64,000 nucleotides of DNA from Hellea sp. (GCA_020631215.1 JAHDHS010000005.1:41984-105983), one strand, 5' to 3'. Counted from the first letter of the stretch, positions 46,658 to 56,710 are shown. Translations and numbers: made by a program. Notes: generated from the sequence alone by a model not told the origin.

Positions 46658-48331
46658 ATGTCAGATAACGAATCAACCGCCCCGGAACGCGAAAGCATGG
46701 AATATGATGTCGTGATTGTTGGTGCCGGGCCTGCGGGCCTTTCAGCGGCCATACGCTTGAAACAACTAGATGCTGATCTGAATGTTGTTGTTCTGGAAAA
46801 AGGTTCTGAAGTTGGCGCTCACATCCTCTCTGGCGCAGTTTTGGACCCTATCGGGCTTAACAAATTAATCCCTGACTGGAGGGAAAAAGGCGCGCCGATC
46901 AAGACAGAGGTCAAGACCGATAAGTTTTTCTTGTTTGGCCATTCAGGAGCTTTGCGCTTTCCGAACTTTGCCATGCCACCATTGATGAATAATCATGGCA
47001 ATTATATCGTATCTATGGGCAATGTTTGCCGCTGGATGGCGGAACAAGCAGAAGCCTTAGGCGTTGAGGTTTTCCCGGGCATGAGTTGTTCAGAACTTGT
47101 CTATCGCGATGACGGATCCGTGAAAGGTGTCGTTGCCGGAGAATTTGGATATCAAAAAGACGGGAGTAAAGGACCGGGATACGAGCCGGGCATGGAACTG
47201 CACGGAAAATATGTGATGCTTGCCGAGGGCGCTCGTGGGTCTTTGTCCAAAGTCGCCATCGCCAAATATAGCCTCGATCAAGATGTGGAGCCTCCAAAAT
47301 TCGGTCTTGGCATGAAGGAGATCTGGGAAGTTGATCCAGCCAATCATGAAGAAGGTACAGTGGTGCATAGCGCGGGCTGGCCAATAGGTTGGAAACAGGG
47401 CGGCGGGTCGTTCTTGTACCACGCTGAAAACAATCAAGTGTTTTTGGGTATGATTGTGGATTTGAATTATAAGAACCCAAATCTTTATCCCTATGCAGAA
47501 TTCCAGCGCTGGAAGCATCACCCTGAAATTGCGGCGACCCTGAAAGGCGGCAAAAGAATTGCCTATGGCGCCCGTGTAGTCACCAAGGGCGGATATCAAT
47601 CCATACCAAAAGTCTGTTTCCCTGGCGGCGCTTTGCTTGGTTGTACGGCCGGGCTGGTGAACCTCCCCCGGATTAAGGGCAATCATAATGCAATGTTGTC
47701 CGGTATTCACGCCGCTGAAGCCGCTCATTCAGCGATAAAAGCCGGACGTGCAGGCGATGAATTAACTGCTTATGATGATGCGCTGCATGACGGCCCGGTT
47801 GCCGCCGATCTGAAACCTGTTCGCAATGTTGCGCCGCTAAATTCGCGTTTCGGCCCGATTTTAGGTGGTATGTTGTTGGGCGGCATGGATATGTGGATGG
47901 CGTCTATTGCGAAATTTAACATCCTTGGCACACTCAAACACAAGAAAAATGATGCCAAATCCACTGGCAAAGCATCTGATTTCAAGGTGATTGACTACCC
48001 AAAACCGGATGGCGTCCTGTCCTTTGACCGCCTAACCAATGTTAGCTTTACCAGCACCAATCATTCTGAAGACCAGCCCAGCCATCTAAAATTGATTGAT
48101 GATTCTGTGCCGATTCAAGTCAATCTACCGGAATTTAATGAACCCGCTCAGCGTTACTGTCCGGCGGGTGTTTATGAAATTTTACGGGATGATGACGGCT
48201 CTAATCCCCGGTTTAATATCAATGCCCAGAACTGCATTCATTGTAAAACATGTGACATCAAGGATCCAAGTGAGAACATAATTTGGACAGTTCCGGAAGG
48301 TGGCGGCGGGCCTAATTACCCCAATATGTAA
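46658..48331 (+). CDS. Electron-transfer flavoprotein-ubiquinone oxidoreductase
   Basis: 557 residues. It takes electrons from ETF (beta-oxidation, amino-acid breakdown) and passes them to ubiquinone at the inner membrane. FAD-binding VIVGAGPAGLSAAIRL at the N-terminus, GAHILSGAVLDPIGLNKL, LAEGARGSLSK, GCTAGLVNLPRIKGNHNAM, and the C-terminal 4Fe-4S site with YCPAGVYE and NAQNCIHCKTCDIKDPSENI. All four cluster cysteines are present. etfA and etfB are not in the window. It fits the acyl-CoA synthetase at 2.1 kb as part of fatty-acid oxidation, though they are not linked. Confidence 0.95.
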   Translation: MSDNESTAPERESMEYDVVIVGAGPAGLSAAIRLKQLDADLNVVVLEKGSEVGAHILSGAVLDPIGLNKLIPDWREKGAPIKTEVKTDKFFLFGHSGALRFPNFAMPPLMNNHGNYIVSMGNVCRWMAEQAEALGVEVFPGMSCSELVYRDDGSVKGVVAGEFGYQKDGSKGPGYEPGMELHGKYVMLAEGARGSLSKVAIAKYSLDQDVEPPKFGLGMKEIWEVDPANHEEGTVVHSAGWPIGWKQGGGSFLYHAENNQVFLGMIVDLNYKNPNLYPYAEFQRWKHHPEIAATLKGGKRIAYGARVVTKGGYQSIPKVCFPGGALLGCTAGLVNLPRIKGNHNAMLSGIHAAEAAHSAIKAGRAGDELTAYDDALHDGPVAADLKPVRNVAPLNSRFGPILGGMLLGGMDMWMASIAKFNILGTLKHKKNDAKSTGKASDFKVIDYPKPDGVLSFDRLTNVSFTSTNHSEDQPSHLKLIDDSVPIQVNLPEFNEPAQRYCPAGVYEILRDDDGSNPRFNINAQNCIHCKTCDIKDPSENIIWTVPEGGGGPNYPNM

Positions 48332-48385
48332 TTTAGCCGTAATCGCTATTTGCTTTTCACCCTTTAAGGGGCAATAGAGACGCGT

Positions 48386-50089
48386 ATGAAACGTCGCCAA
48401 TCTACAATATCCCTTATCCTATCGGTTTTGGTGGCATGTAGTATATTGACTGCGCCGGCAAGCGCAGAAACTATTCCCGAAGAGGCCGACCTATACGGCG
48501 AATATCTGGCAGGCAGTTACGCGAATTATATCGATGACGCCCAATCCCGGTTTAGCTATTTCAGTCGGGCTTATGAACGGAAACAAGATGATACGCGGCT
48601 AGGCCGCCTCGCCTTAGTGTCAGCCTTACAGGCGGGAGAAGACCAAGCAGCAAGAAAAATAGCGTCGAAACTTTATTCAGCAGACAAAACAGAAAGCATG
48701 GCCCGCGCAACTTTGGGCATAGAAGCTTTTGCAAAAGGTCGGGCAAATAGAGCTGAAAAATATCTAAACGCCTCGACCTCTGATTTGACAGCCAGCATTC
48801 TCATGTCATTGGTTCGTGGCTGGAATGAAGTGGATCAAGGCAAATTTGACCAGGCGCGCGAGACCTTTACCTTGATTGGCGGCCATAGATATTTCAAGAA
48901 ATTTGGTCAGTTGCAGGTCGCTAAATTAGAGTTAGCTCAAGAGAATTTTGAACCCGCCGATGAAGCTTTAAAAATAGTCGAAGAGGCCGGTATTTCTAAT
49001 GTTGAGGCCGTGCTGACGCGGGCGCAATGGCACATAGCCCAAGGCGATCGCGAGGCAGCAATTGCTGGGCTTCAAGCTTTTGCCAATGACAACATCGCCG
49101 CTGTGGCCGGACCGACAGCCTCTATGCTCGCGGATTTGCAGGCAGGCAAAGACATCGATATCAACCTGTCAGTTCGTCAACAGGCCGCCCGGGCACTTAC
49201 CGACCCGGCCTTTCCCTTCTTCGTGGCAAACCGTTCAAATGATGGCGGTGAGCTATTTCTCAGATTTGCTCGTCAGATCGACCCTGACTATGGCAAATCC
49301 AAGATTTGGTTAGGGTCGCTGCTAGAAGATACAGAACGCAAAGATGAAGCACTTGAGCTTTATAATAGCTTTGACCAATCATCAGATTATGTTGTGTCAG
49401 CCAAATTAAGTATCGCAAATATTTATTTTACCCGTGATAAAGATGATGAGGCGATAGAGATTTTGGAAAAAGTCGCAGATCAGCATCCGTCATTTATCAC
49501 GCGGGAGGCTTTGGGCCGTGCACGTTTCTTCCGCGAAAATTATGAGGAGGCTCTGCCTTTTTATAATGCTGTCGTGGAGTCGATGACAGAAGAAGACATA
49601 AAGAAAAATATTGAGCCATTGCGGTTGCGAGGCATAATTTATGAACGCATAGGGCAATGGGATAAGGCAGAGGCCGATTTCAAGCGCGTGTTGGATATCG
49701 AACCCGATAATGTCGATACACTAAACTACCTAGGATATACTTGGGTGGACCGCGGTGAAAATTTGACAGAGGCCTTTGATATGATCCGCAAGGCCGTTGA
49801 GAAAGAACCTACATCAGGTGCCATTGTCGATAGTCTTGGCTGGGCGCATTACAAGCTTGGGCAATATAAAGAAGCGAAAGAAAAATTAGAGGAAGCCGTT
49901 GTTCTTTCTCCCTCATCAGCCACAATCATTGACCATCTGGGTGATGTCTACTGGAAATTGGGACGAAAACGTGAGGCGGGATATCAATGGGAGCGGGCGC
50001 TCGAATTTGACCCAACCGATGCTGAAAGAGCAACTATCCAGCTGAAATTAAAGGGCGGTCTGGAGGCTGTGTCAAACACTGTCCAATGA
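48386..50089 (+). CDS. Secreted TPR-repeat protein
   Basis: 567 residues. The signal peptide (STISLILSVLVACSILTAPA, cleavage near ASAE) indicates export to the periplasm. The rest is helical tetratricopeptide repeats, clearest in the C-terminal third (GQWDKAEADFKRVLDIEPDN, VDTLNYLGYTWVDRGENLTE, VDSLGWAHYKLGQYKEAKEK, IDHLGDVYWKLGRKREAGYQ). Such proteins are scaffolds; in alphaproteobacteria a homologue sits regularly between ETF-QO and ispE, but its partner is unknown. The TGA overlaps the ispE start (ATGA). Confidence 0.88.
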   Translation: MKRRQSTISLILSVLVACSILTAPASAETIPEEADLYGEYLAGSYANYIDDAQSRFSYFSRAYERKQDDTRLGRLALVSALQAGEDQAARKIASKLYSADKTESMARATLGIEAFAKGRANRAEKYLNASTSDLTASILMSLVRGWNEVDQGKFDQARETFTLIGGHRYFKKFGQLQVAKLELAQENFEPADEALKIVEEAGISNVEAVLTRAQWHIAQGDREAAIAGLQAFANDNIAAVAGPTASMLADLQAGKDIDINLSVRQQAARALTDPAFPFFVANRSNDGGELFLRFARQIDPDYGKSKIWLGSLLEDTERKDEALELYNSFDQSSDYVVSAKLSIANIYFTRDKDDEAIEILEKVADQHPSFITREALGRARFFRENYEEALPFYNAVVESMTEEDIKKNIEPLRLRGIIYERIGQWDKAEADFKRVLDIEPDNVDTLNYLGYTWVDRGENLTEAFDMIRKAVEKEPTSGAIVDSLGWAHYKLGQYKEAKEKLEEAVVLSPSSATIIDHLGDVYWKLGRKREAGYQWERALEFDPTDAERATIQLKLKGGLEAVSNTVQ

Positions 50090-50922
50090 CAGTACAGACC
50101 AAAGCCCGCGCGAAAATAAACCTGACCTTGCATGTTGGGCGGAAAATAGCGGATCCCCATGACCCTTTTTACGGGTATCACCCGATTGATAGTCTCGTAA
50201 CTTTTGCAGATATTGGGGATGATCTATCGCTTGAGCAAACAGGCACAGTTCATAGTCTAGACATTACCGGGCCTTTTGCGAAAGGATTGGACAATGGCGC
50301 CGAAAATTTGATTCTTCGCGCTCTAAAGTCCGCTCATTCTCCGCCCACTCATGTGACCCTCGTCAAAAATCTGCCTGTTGCCGCAGGTATTGGTGGAGGC
50401 AGCGCCAATGCTGCGGCAATATTGAGGATGTTAGGACAAGATGATTTGCATCTGGCCGTCGGGCTTGGGGCAGACGTGCCCGTATGCTTAAAGTCTAAGA
50501 CTGCACATATGACAGGTATTGGTGAAGACGTCACACACTGGCCGGGGCTAGGGCAAATTCATTCCGTCCTAGTTAATCCGGGCATCCGGGTTTCGACGGC
50601 AGATATCTTCAAAGACTATGACGGCGTATCTGATATTCGGGACACCCCCCGACCGCAAACATATGAGGGTGACTTGCTGGAGCACGCACTGGATGGCCAG
50701 AATGACCTTCAGCGCATTGCCATCGTCAAGGCCCCTATTATTGAGACAGTCCTATCGACTTTGGAAGCGCAAGCCGAATGCCGGCTGGCTAGAATGTCAG
50801 GCAGTGGCGCGACCTGTTTTGGTCTATTTACAGACTCTCAAAGCGCAGAAATAGCGGCGCAAAACATCAAATCTTCTTTCCCTGATTGGTGGGTCGTGCC
50901 GACAGTCTTAGGTGACCCATAA
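50086..50922 (+). CDS. ispE: 4-diphosphocytidyl-2-C-methylerythritol kinase
   Basis: 278 residues of the GHMP kinase family, in the non-mevalonate isoprenoid pathway. N-terminal KARAKINLTLHVGRKIADPH, the ATP motif LPVAAGIGGGSANAAAILRM, and the C-terminal RMSGSGATCFGLFTDSQSAE. Start overlaps the TPR gene by 4 bases, and the end reaches the next gene's ribosome-binding site. Its product feeds the polyprenyl synthase encoded just beyond. Confidence 0.95.
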   Translation: MTVQTKARAKINLTLHVGRKIADPHDPFYGYHPIDSLVTFADIGDDLSLEQTGTVHSLDITGPFAKGLDNGAENLILRALKSAHSPPTHVTLVKNLPVAAGIGGGSANAAAILRMLGQDDLHLAVGLGADVPVCLKSKTAHMTGIGEDVTHWPGLGQIHSVLVNPGIRVSTADIFKDYDGVSDIRDTPRPQTYEGDLLEHALDGQNDLQRIAIVKAPIIETVLSTLEAQAECRLARMSGSGATCFGLFTDSQSAEIAAQNIKSSFPDWWVVPTVLGDP

Positions 50923-50923
50923 T

Positions 50924-51952
50924 ATGGGCGGAGGGATCGCTTTACTCATTCTAGTCGGCTTAGCTTTTTTTGCGTCATTGGCCTTTACAGGTTTCATGCG
51001 GCAAGTCGGCGTCAGCGATGTCCCGAATAAGCGCTCCGCCCATAGCGCACCTATTCCAACATCAGGGGGTGTCGGTATTCTGGCTGGATTGGGAATGTGT
51101 CTGCTTGCGCTACCCTATTTATTGCCAGAGCTAACAACCGTCAGAGAAACAGCCCCGTTTTTATCATTGATATTTGCCGTCGCCGTTTTGGGGCTCACAG
51201 ATGACATCTTTCTGCTGAAGTCTGGAATGAAAATGTTTTTACTAGTGATTATGGCGGGTTTGGCAGTCTGGGTGATAGGGCCTGCTGACCTTTTACCGAC
51301 GGGAAAGGCGGGTCTGCAACTTCCATTTAGCCTAGCATTTATTGGCAGTGTCTTATGGCTTTTCACCGTGACCAATGGCGTTAATTTTATGGATGGCTCA
51401 AACGGCCTCATGGGAGTTGTTATGGCTATTGCCAGTTTCGCCCTGGTTGGAATTGGTTTTGCAGTTGGAGCGGCAACCACATCTGTATTAGCCTTAATTT
51501 TATTCGGATCCATTCTAGGGTTTCTACCCTATAATTTCAGGCCAAAGGCGCAGCTCTTTTGCGGTGATGTCGGCTCTCTAACCATCGGATTTACCTATGC
51601 TGGCTTGGTTTTATCTATGATCCAAGAGGCGGATAGCGCGGCCATTATATATGCCGGGCCATTGCTGATTTTACCATTTCTAGCGGATGTTTTATTGACG
51701 CTCTTAAGGCGCGCAGTCAAAGGCGAGCCGGTTTTGCTGGCTCATAACACACATCTTTACCAGCGCCTGATCCGAAGCGGGCGCAGCCATATGCAAATCG
51801 CGTGGGTTTATGGTTTTGTGACTTTGGTATTGGGCAATCTCGTGCTGATCGCTTTGACCAAGGGCTGGATGAGTTCGCCTTGGCTCTTGATTGCGCTAAG
51901 CCTTGTTTTGACAGGGCTTTACGCCGTCCTCTCAAAAAAATTACCTAACTGA
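50924..51952 (+). CDS. WecA/MraY-like polyprenyl-phosphate sugar-1-phosphate transferase
   Basis: 342 residues with about ten membrane segments (glycosyltransferase family 4). Signatures: the N-terminal RSAHSAPIPTSGGVGILAG, the Asp pair in LGLTDDIFLL, NGVNFMDGSNGLMGVVMAI, QLFCGDVGSLTIGF, and the cytoplasmic His motif LLAHNTHLYQRLIRSG. It should transfer a sugar-1-phosphate from a UDP-sugar to a C55 or C50 polyprenyl phosphate and so start a surface glycan. The ATG is 2 bases after ispE; a GTG 4 codons earlier is also possible. It converges with the polyprenyl synthase gene, overlapping 8 bases. Confidence 0.9.
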   Translation: MGGGIALLILVGLAFFASLAFTGFMRQVGVSDVPNKRSAHSAPIPTSGGVGILAGLGMCLLALPYLLPELTTVRETAPFLSLIFAVAVLGLTDDIFLLKSGMKMFLLVIMAGLAVWVIGPADLLPTGKAGLQLPFSLAFIGSVLWLFTVTNGVNFMDGSNGLMGVVMAIASFALVGIGFAVGAATTSVLALILFGSILGFLPYNFRPKAQLFCGDVGSLTIGFTYAGLVLSMIQEADSAAIIYAGPLLILPFLADVLLTLLRRAVKGEPVLLAHNTHLYQRLIRSGRSHMQIAWVYGFVTLVLGNLVLIALTKGWMSSPWLLIALSLVLTGLYAVLSKKLPN

Positions 51953-52961
51953 TCCGCGCCACCACGAAGGCAGCGAGATTTTGCAAAGTGTCTCTCCATG
52001 GGGATTTTGGAAAGACACCCAAAGCATCCGCCGCGTCCCTAGAAAATTCTTTCGCCAAATCCATAGTCGACGCCAATGCGCCAGCCTTTCGTATATAGGA
52101 AACAGCCGTTTCGAAATCGACATCGCTTTGTTCATGATCGACAATGACGCGGTGCCAGAACTCGGCCTCAGTCTTATCCGCCGCCTTGACAGCCCGGATG
52201 ACCGGCAAGGTCATTTTACCTTCTCGAAAATCGTCACCCACGGATTTGCCCAGAGCACTTTCAAATCCGCCATAATCCAGAGCATCATCCACCAACTGAA
52301 ATGCCAATCCCAGTTTCAAACCATATTCGCGCAGCGCCTCTCTTTCAGAAGCTGGCTTGCCTGCTAGTACTGGCGATACTTCGGTCGCCGCAGCGAATAG
52401 CGCCGCCGTCTTAGCTTTGATGACCTGCATATAGTCATCTTCACTCATGGAAAGATTGCGTAAAGCGGCGAGTTGCTGGACCTCGCCTTCGGCAATGACA
52501 GATGACGCATGAGATAAAATCCCCAGCGCGTCCATATTGTTGGTCTCAACCATCAGGTTAAAGGCGCGGGCAAAAAGAAAATCACCAACCAGAATAGATG
52601 CACTATTGCCCCAAATCAGATTGGCTGGTTTCTTGCCGCGCCGCAGAGCGGACTCATCGACAACATCATCATGCAAAAGCGTAGCAGAATGTATGAATTC
52701 CACCGCTGCAGCCAGCTTATGGTGATCCGTGCCTTCATACCCGCAGAGGCGGGCTGTCGCGACGGTCAATAAAGGCCGAAGGCGTTTGCCGCCTGCGCCA
52801 ACAAGATGCTGTCCCAAATTAGGTATCAGGCCAACTGGGCTTTGCATGCGCTCTGTAATGAGTGCATCAACGGCCGCCATATCTTCGGCCGCCATATCCC
52901 ATAGGGTCTGGGCCGGAGACAGGGCCTGATCGGACTGGATTTGTGCGGGTGCGTTCACCAT
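51945..52961 (-). CDS. ispB: Polyprenyl (octaprenyl-type) diphosphate synthase
   Basis: 338 residues. A trans-prenyltransferase that makes the ubiquinone side chain or a similar long prenyl chain. Motifs: GGKRLRPLLTVATARLCGY, the first Asp-rich motif SATLLHDDVVDES with RRGKKPANLIWGN, KTAALFAAATEVSPVLAG, and the second Asp-rich motif FQLVDDALDYGG. Chain length cannot be read from the sequence. Divergent from the DUF2007 gene across about 100 bases. Confidence 0.93.
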   Translation of the reverse strand: MVNAPAQIQSDQALSPAQTLWDMAAEDMAAVDALITERMQSPVGLIPNLGQHLVGAGGKRLRPLLTVATARLCGYEGTDHHKLAAAVEFIHSATLLHDDVVDESALRRGKKPANLIWGNSASILVGDFLFARAFNLMVETNNMDALGILSHASSVIAEGEVQQLAALRNLSMSEDDYMQVIKAKTAALFAAATEVSPVLAGKPASEREALREYGLKLGLAFQLVDDALDYGGFESALGKSVGDDFREGKMTLPVIRAVKAADKTEAEFWHRVIVDHEQSDVDFETAVSYIRKAGALASTMDLAKEFSRDAADALGVFPKSPWRDTLQNLAAFVVARIS

Positions 52962-53060
52962 ATACCTTTCATATTGACCTTAACCTAGTGTGCGCTATGC
53001 CCAGCGGCAAGTGCCAATGACGCCGCAGATAGCAGCTATGTCAAAAATGGAGATCCTTAC

Positions 53061-53285
53061 GTGATTTGCCTGATAAGAACTATGAATCCCGTCACTCTTA
53101 ATTTTGCTGAAGCTGTGCTTAAAGACGCAGATATTCCATGTTTTTTGTTTGATATGAATAGCTCAGTTATGGATGGCTCAACGATATTGGTTCGTCGTCG
53201 GTTAATGGTCATTGACGAAGATGCGAATGATGCCCGTGAAGCCCTGACAGCAGCGGGGCTCGGTGAGGAACTCGAGGCGCTTTAA
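53061..53285 (+). CDS. DUF2007 family small protein
   Basis: 74 residues from a GTG. The family pattern is seen in MNPVTLNFAEAVLKDADIPC, a middle strand with SSVMDGSTILVRRRLMV, and the terminal helix DANDAREALTAAGL. It is a small alpha/beta protein sometimes called a putative signal-transducing protein; the function is unknown. In many relatives a methyltransferase and a S49 protease follow; here glyQ follows directly after 40 bases. Confidence 0.82.
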   Translation: MICLIRTMNPVTLNFAEAVLKDADIPCFLFDMNSSVMDGSTILVRRRLMVIDEDANDAREALTAAGLGEELEAL

Positions 53286-53324
53286 AGCTTGAATTTCGGC
53301 CCCGATTCAATACACAGCGCCATT

Positions 53325-54245
53325 ATGTCTAAACCACTCGACAAACCCCGGTCTTTTCAGGGCCTGATCCTGCGTTTGCAGGAATATTGGGCGGATCAGG
53401 GTTGCATTATTTTACAGCCCTTTGACACCGAAGTCGGGGCCGGAACCTTGCACCCAGCGACGGTTTTACGCTCCCTCGGACCCAAACCGTGGAATGTCGC
53501 CTATGTACAGCCCTCACGCCGCCCGGCGGATGGCCGCTATGGTGAAAATCCAAACCGATTGCAGCATTACTACCAATATCAAGTGATCATGAAGCCCAAT
53601 CCGAAGAACTTTCAGGCTTTATATCTGGGCAGCCTGGACGCGATTGGTATCGACCGGGATCTGCATGATATCCGTTTTGTCGAGGATGACTGGGAAAACC
53701 CAACCGTTGGGGCTTGGGGCTTAGGCTGGGAAGTCTGGTGCGACGGGATGGAAGTCTCGCAATATACCTATTTCCAGCAGGTCGGTGGTCTGGATTTGGC
53801 ACTCGTCTCTGGCGAGCTGACTTATGGGCTGGAGCGTCTGGCCATGTATGTGCAGGGCGTTGATAATGTCTATGACCTCGTCTTTACCGAAGCCAATGAG
53901 GCCAATGGCACGCCCGAAGTGCTTTATGGCGATGTGTTCCATCAAAATGAAGTGCAACAATCGACCTATAATTTCGAACATGCCAATACAGAATTGATAT
54001 TGGAAAAATTCAAAATGGCCGAGACCGAGTGCCAAGCCTTGCTTGCACTGGAAAAGCCGCTCCCCCTTCCGGCTTATGAGCATGCGCTGAAAGCCTCTCA
54101 TTTGTTCAACTTACTCGACGCACGGGGCGTCGTCAGCCCGACCCAAAGGCAGGAATATATTAAACGCGTCCGCGACCTCGCCAAAGGCTGCGCCGAAGCA
54201 CATGCCGCCAATGAGAAGGCGGTCGCTGACCGCGCGTGGCAATAA
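53325..54245 (+). CDS. glyQ: Glycyl-tRNA synthetase alpha subunit
   Basis: 306 residues, the usual size. The class II catalytic subunit: [60 protein letters not shown], and [20 protein letters not shown] with [12 protein letters not shown] start it at the ATG giving [13 protein letters not shown]; a TTG 12 codons before is unlikely. Its TAA overlaps the glyS ATG (TAATG). Confidence 0.96.
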   Translation: MSKPLDKPRSFQGLILRLQEYWADQGCIILQPFDTEVGAGTLHPATVLRSLGPKPWNVAYVQPSRRPADGRYGENPNRLQHYYQYQVIMKPNPKNFQALYLGSLDAIGIDRDLHDIRFVEDDWENPTVGAWGLGWEVWCDGMEVSQYTYFQQVGGLDLALVSGELTYGLERLAMYVQGVDNVYDLVFTEANEANGTPEVLYGDVFHQNEVQQSTYNFEHANTELILEKFKMAETECQALLALEKPLPLPAYEHALKASHLFNLLDARGVVSPTQRQEYIKRVRDLAKGCAEAHAANEKAVADRAWQ

Positions 54246-56680
54246 TGGCCGAATTGCTTTTGGAAATATTTTCCGAGGAGATCCCGGCGCGGATGCAAGT
54301 GCGAGCTGGGAATGATCTGTCCAAACTGATCACCGATGGTTTGACCAAGGCCGGACTGACTGTTGAAGATGCACAGGTTCTGACTGGGCCACGACGACTA
54401 ACCTTTGTGGCTGATCTGCCGCTCGCCTCTCCCGATGTGTCCGAAGAACGCAAAGGCCCGCGTGTTGGCGCGCCCGAACAGGCATTAGCAGGATTTATGA
54501 AAGCGGCGGGGCTATCAGATATATCAGAGGCACAAATCAAATCCGATAAGAAAGGTGATTTTTACGTCGCAATCACGGAGTCCAAAGGCCGCAAGACGGC
54601 AGATATTTTGGCGGAACTGATCCCTGAAGTGATGGGCAATTTCCCGTGGCCGAAGAGTATGAAATCCGGCGCCTCAAGTTTCCGTTGGGTGCGACCGCTG
54701 CAAGGCATTATCTGTCTGCTGGATGGCGATGTTGTGGAGTTTCAGGTCGGCGGCGTAACCTCCGGCAATCAAACTGAAGGCCATCGTCGCCAAGGCAAAG
54801 GGCCTTATAAAATCAAGAATTTTGCCGATTACCAAAAAACACTCGAAGGCAAAGGCCATGTCATCCTGTCCCACGACACACGCAAAGCATCGATTATCGA
54901 GGCTGCCCGCAAAGCCTGCGCGGATAAGGGGCTGGAGCTGATTGAGGATGAAGGACTGCTAAATGAGGTGGCGGGACTTGCTGAGTGGCCGGTGGTCATT
55001 CTCGGCGATATGGACCCGGCGTTTCTGCAATTGCCGGACGAGGTCATTCGACTGTCCATGCGCACGCACCAAAAATATTTCGCTGTGCGTGACCCAAAAA
55101 CAAGTGAGCTCGCGCCGAATTTCATCGTCGTAGCGAACCAAGCCGCGCCCGATGGCGGGATAGAGATTGCGAAAGGTAATGCCAAGGTTTTATCCGCTCG
55201 GCTGTCCGATGCTGTGTTTTTCCAGCAGGAAGATCGCAAGAAAAAACTCGAGGATTATTACGAGAAGCTCGACACAGTCGTCTTTCACAAAAAGCTCGGC
55301 TCGATCAAAGACAAGGCCGAACGGGTTGTGGCTCTGGCCCGCGAACTTGCCCCGAAAGTCGGCGCTGATCCGGACAAGGCGGAGCAAGCGGCACGGCTCG
55401 CCAAATGTGATTTGGTCACGCAGACGGTTATTGAGTTTACATCCCTACAAGGGCAAATCGGGCGCTTAATGTTTGAAACCGAAGGCGGCGACAAAGATAT
55501 CGCCATCGCCATCGAAGACCATTACAAACCTCAAGGCCCGAGCGACGCCGTCCCAACCGATCCCGTCGCGATCGCCGTCGCCTTAGCAGACAAGCTAGAC
55601 ACGCTGGTCGGCTTCTGGGCGATTGACGAAAAGCCGACGGGTTCAAAAGATCCGTTTGCGTTACGGCGGGCAGCCTTGGGTATCGTACGGATTATTCTAG
55701 AGAATGAGCTAAGAATCGATATTAATGACGTAATCATTCAAGCTTTAAATCAAGTTTTGAAAAACCAAGGTGAGACGGCGCATTGTTATCCTGAAGGCTT
55801 AACTGACCAAGAAGGCATTCTTGTGAAAGAGTTTATGGAGGCATGTTTGCATGGACCAGGGGCGTTTTTCGCAAATGTGAATGGAATGTATGACAAGTTA
55901 GGTAATCTTATAGAGTCTGATAAGTATCTCATTGAATATTATCCTGTAGAAGGAGAGGATAATATTTATCAAGTTGTTGAGGCGCTACTTTCAGATTTGA
56001 AACGGGTTGAGAGACATAGTGACTTGCTTAACCAATTAGATGACCTTAGCCCTGATGGAAGTGTTGCAATTGGTGAGGGGGAAAATAAAAGAAATATTTT
56101 TCCAAATGAGGGACAGAATTTTAGAGAGCAAATTCTATCTGACCTAGAAGAATTCAATCCGATGCTATCGAAGTTTTCGGCTGATTCCGTAAACTTCATC
56201 GCTGACCGCCTCAAAGTCTACCTTCGCGACAAGGGCATTCGACATGACCTTATCGACGCGGTGTTTGCGCTTGGCGAAGATGACCTCGTTGCCATCGTCA
56301 ATCGCGTTGAAGCCCTGCAAGCCTTCCTCTCTACCGAAGATGGCGAAAACCTGCTCGCAGGCTATAAACGTGCCTCCAACATCCTGAAATCCGCAGAATT
56401 TGACGCGGGCGAAGCTGATGAGGGCACTCAGGCCGAGGAATCGGCCTTGTTTAAAGCGCTCACCGCCGCCCGTCCGAAAATTGACAAAGCTCTGGAGAAA
56501 GAGGATTATGCGGGCGCGATGACCGCTTTTTCAGCCCTGCGCGGGCCGATTGATGATTTTCTCGACAATGTCATGGTCAATAGCGACAAAGCCGCCGAGC
56601 GGCAAAATCGCCTTAGACTTTTGGCCGCAATTCGTGATACGGCGCAAACAATCGCTAATTTTGACGCGATTCAAGGCTAA
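54245..56680 (+). CDS. glyS: Glycyl-tRNA synthetase beta subunit with internal insertion
   Basis: 811 residues against about 690-700 in most bacteria. The normal parts are clear: [64 protein letters not shown], the HD-like helical core (KLGSIKDKAERVVALA), DKLDTLVGFWAIDEKPTGSK with DPFALRRAALGIVRIILE, and the C-terminal FFDNVMVN-type anticodon-binding end (DFLDNVMVNSDKAAERQNRL). Between ENELRI (about 487) and DRLKVYLRDKG (about 650) lies a much longer, acidic, AT-rich segment than usual, without a frame break. The beta subunit binds tRNA-Gly; the inserted part lies before the anticodon-binding domain. See the separate feature. Confidence 0.94.
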   Translation: MAELLLEIFSEEIPARMQVRAGNDLSKLITDGLTKAGLTVEDAQVLTGPRRLTFVADLPLASPDVSEERKGPRVGAPEQALAGFMKAAGLSDISEAQIKSDKKGDFYVAITESKGRKTADILAELIPEVMGNFPWPKSMKSGASSFRWVRPLQGIICLLDGDVVEFQVGGVTSGNQTEGHRRQGKGPYKIKNFADYQKTLEGKGHVILSHDTRKASIIEAARKACADKGLELIEDEGLLNEVAGLAEWPVVILGDMDPAFLQLPDEVIRLSMRTHQKYFAVRDPKTSELAPNFIVVANQAAPDGGIEIAKGNAKVLSARLSDAVFFQQEDRKKKLEDYYEKLDTVVFHKKLGSIKDKAERVVALARELAPKVGADPDKAEQAARLAKCDLVTQTVIEFTSLQGQIGRLMFETEGGDKDIAIAIEDHYKPQGPSDAVPTDPVAIAVALADKLDTLVGFWAIDEKPTGSKDPFALRRAALGIVRIILENELRIDINDVIIQALNQVLKNQGETAHCYPEGLTDQEGILVKEFMEACLHGPGAFFANVNGMYDKLGNLIESDKYLIEYYPVEGEDNIYQVVEALLSDLKRVERHSDLLNQLDDLSPDGSVAIGEGENKRNIFPNEGQNFREQILSDLEEFNPMLSKFSADSVNFIADRLKVYLRDKGIRHDLIDAVFALGEDDLVAIVNRVEALQAFLSTEDGENLLAGYKRASNILKSAEFDAGEADEGTQAEESALFKALTAARPKIDKALEKEDYAGAMTAFSALRGPIDDFLDNVMVNSDKAAERQNRLRLLAAIRDTAQTIANFDAIQG
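55710..56170 (+). other. AT-rich in-frame insertion inside glyS
   Basis: About 150 codons replace the roughly 30-40 usual between the two conserved blocks. By hand count 55741-56160 is about 38% G+C, while single 60-base lines on either side (55561, 56221) are 65% and 57%. Codons are also different (many ATT, AAT, GAA, TTA). The encoded part is acidic and helical (YYPVEGEDNIYQVVEALLSD, FREQILSDLEEFNPMLSKFS). It has no intein ends (no Cys/Ser start with His-Asn end) and no recognisable domain. Confidence 0.75.
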
Positions 56681-56710
56681 TGTTTTCACCGGATACGGGA
56701 ATATCGTAAC

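Noticed and set aside
55710..56170. Intein or group I/II intron in glyS
   Set aside because: No Cys/Ser first residue with a His-Asn end, and no stop codons or RNA-type core; the frame continues through the segment.
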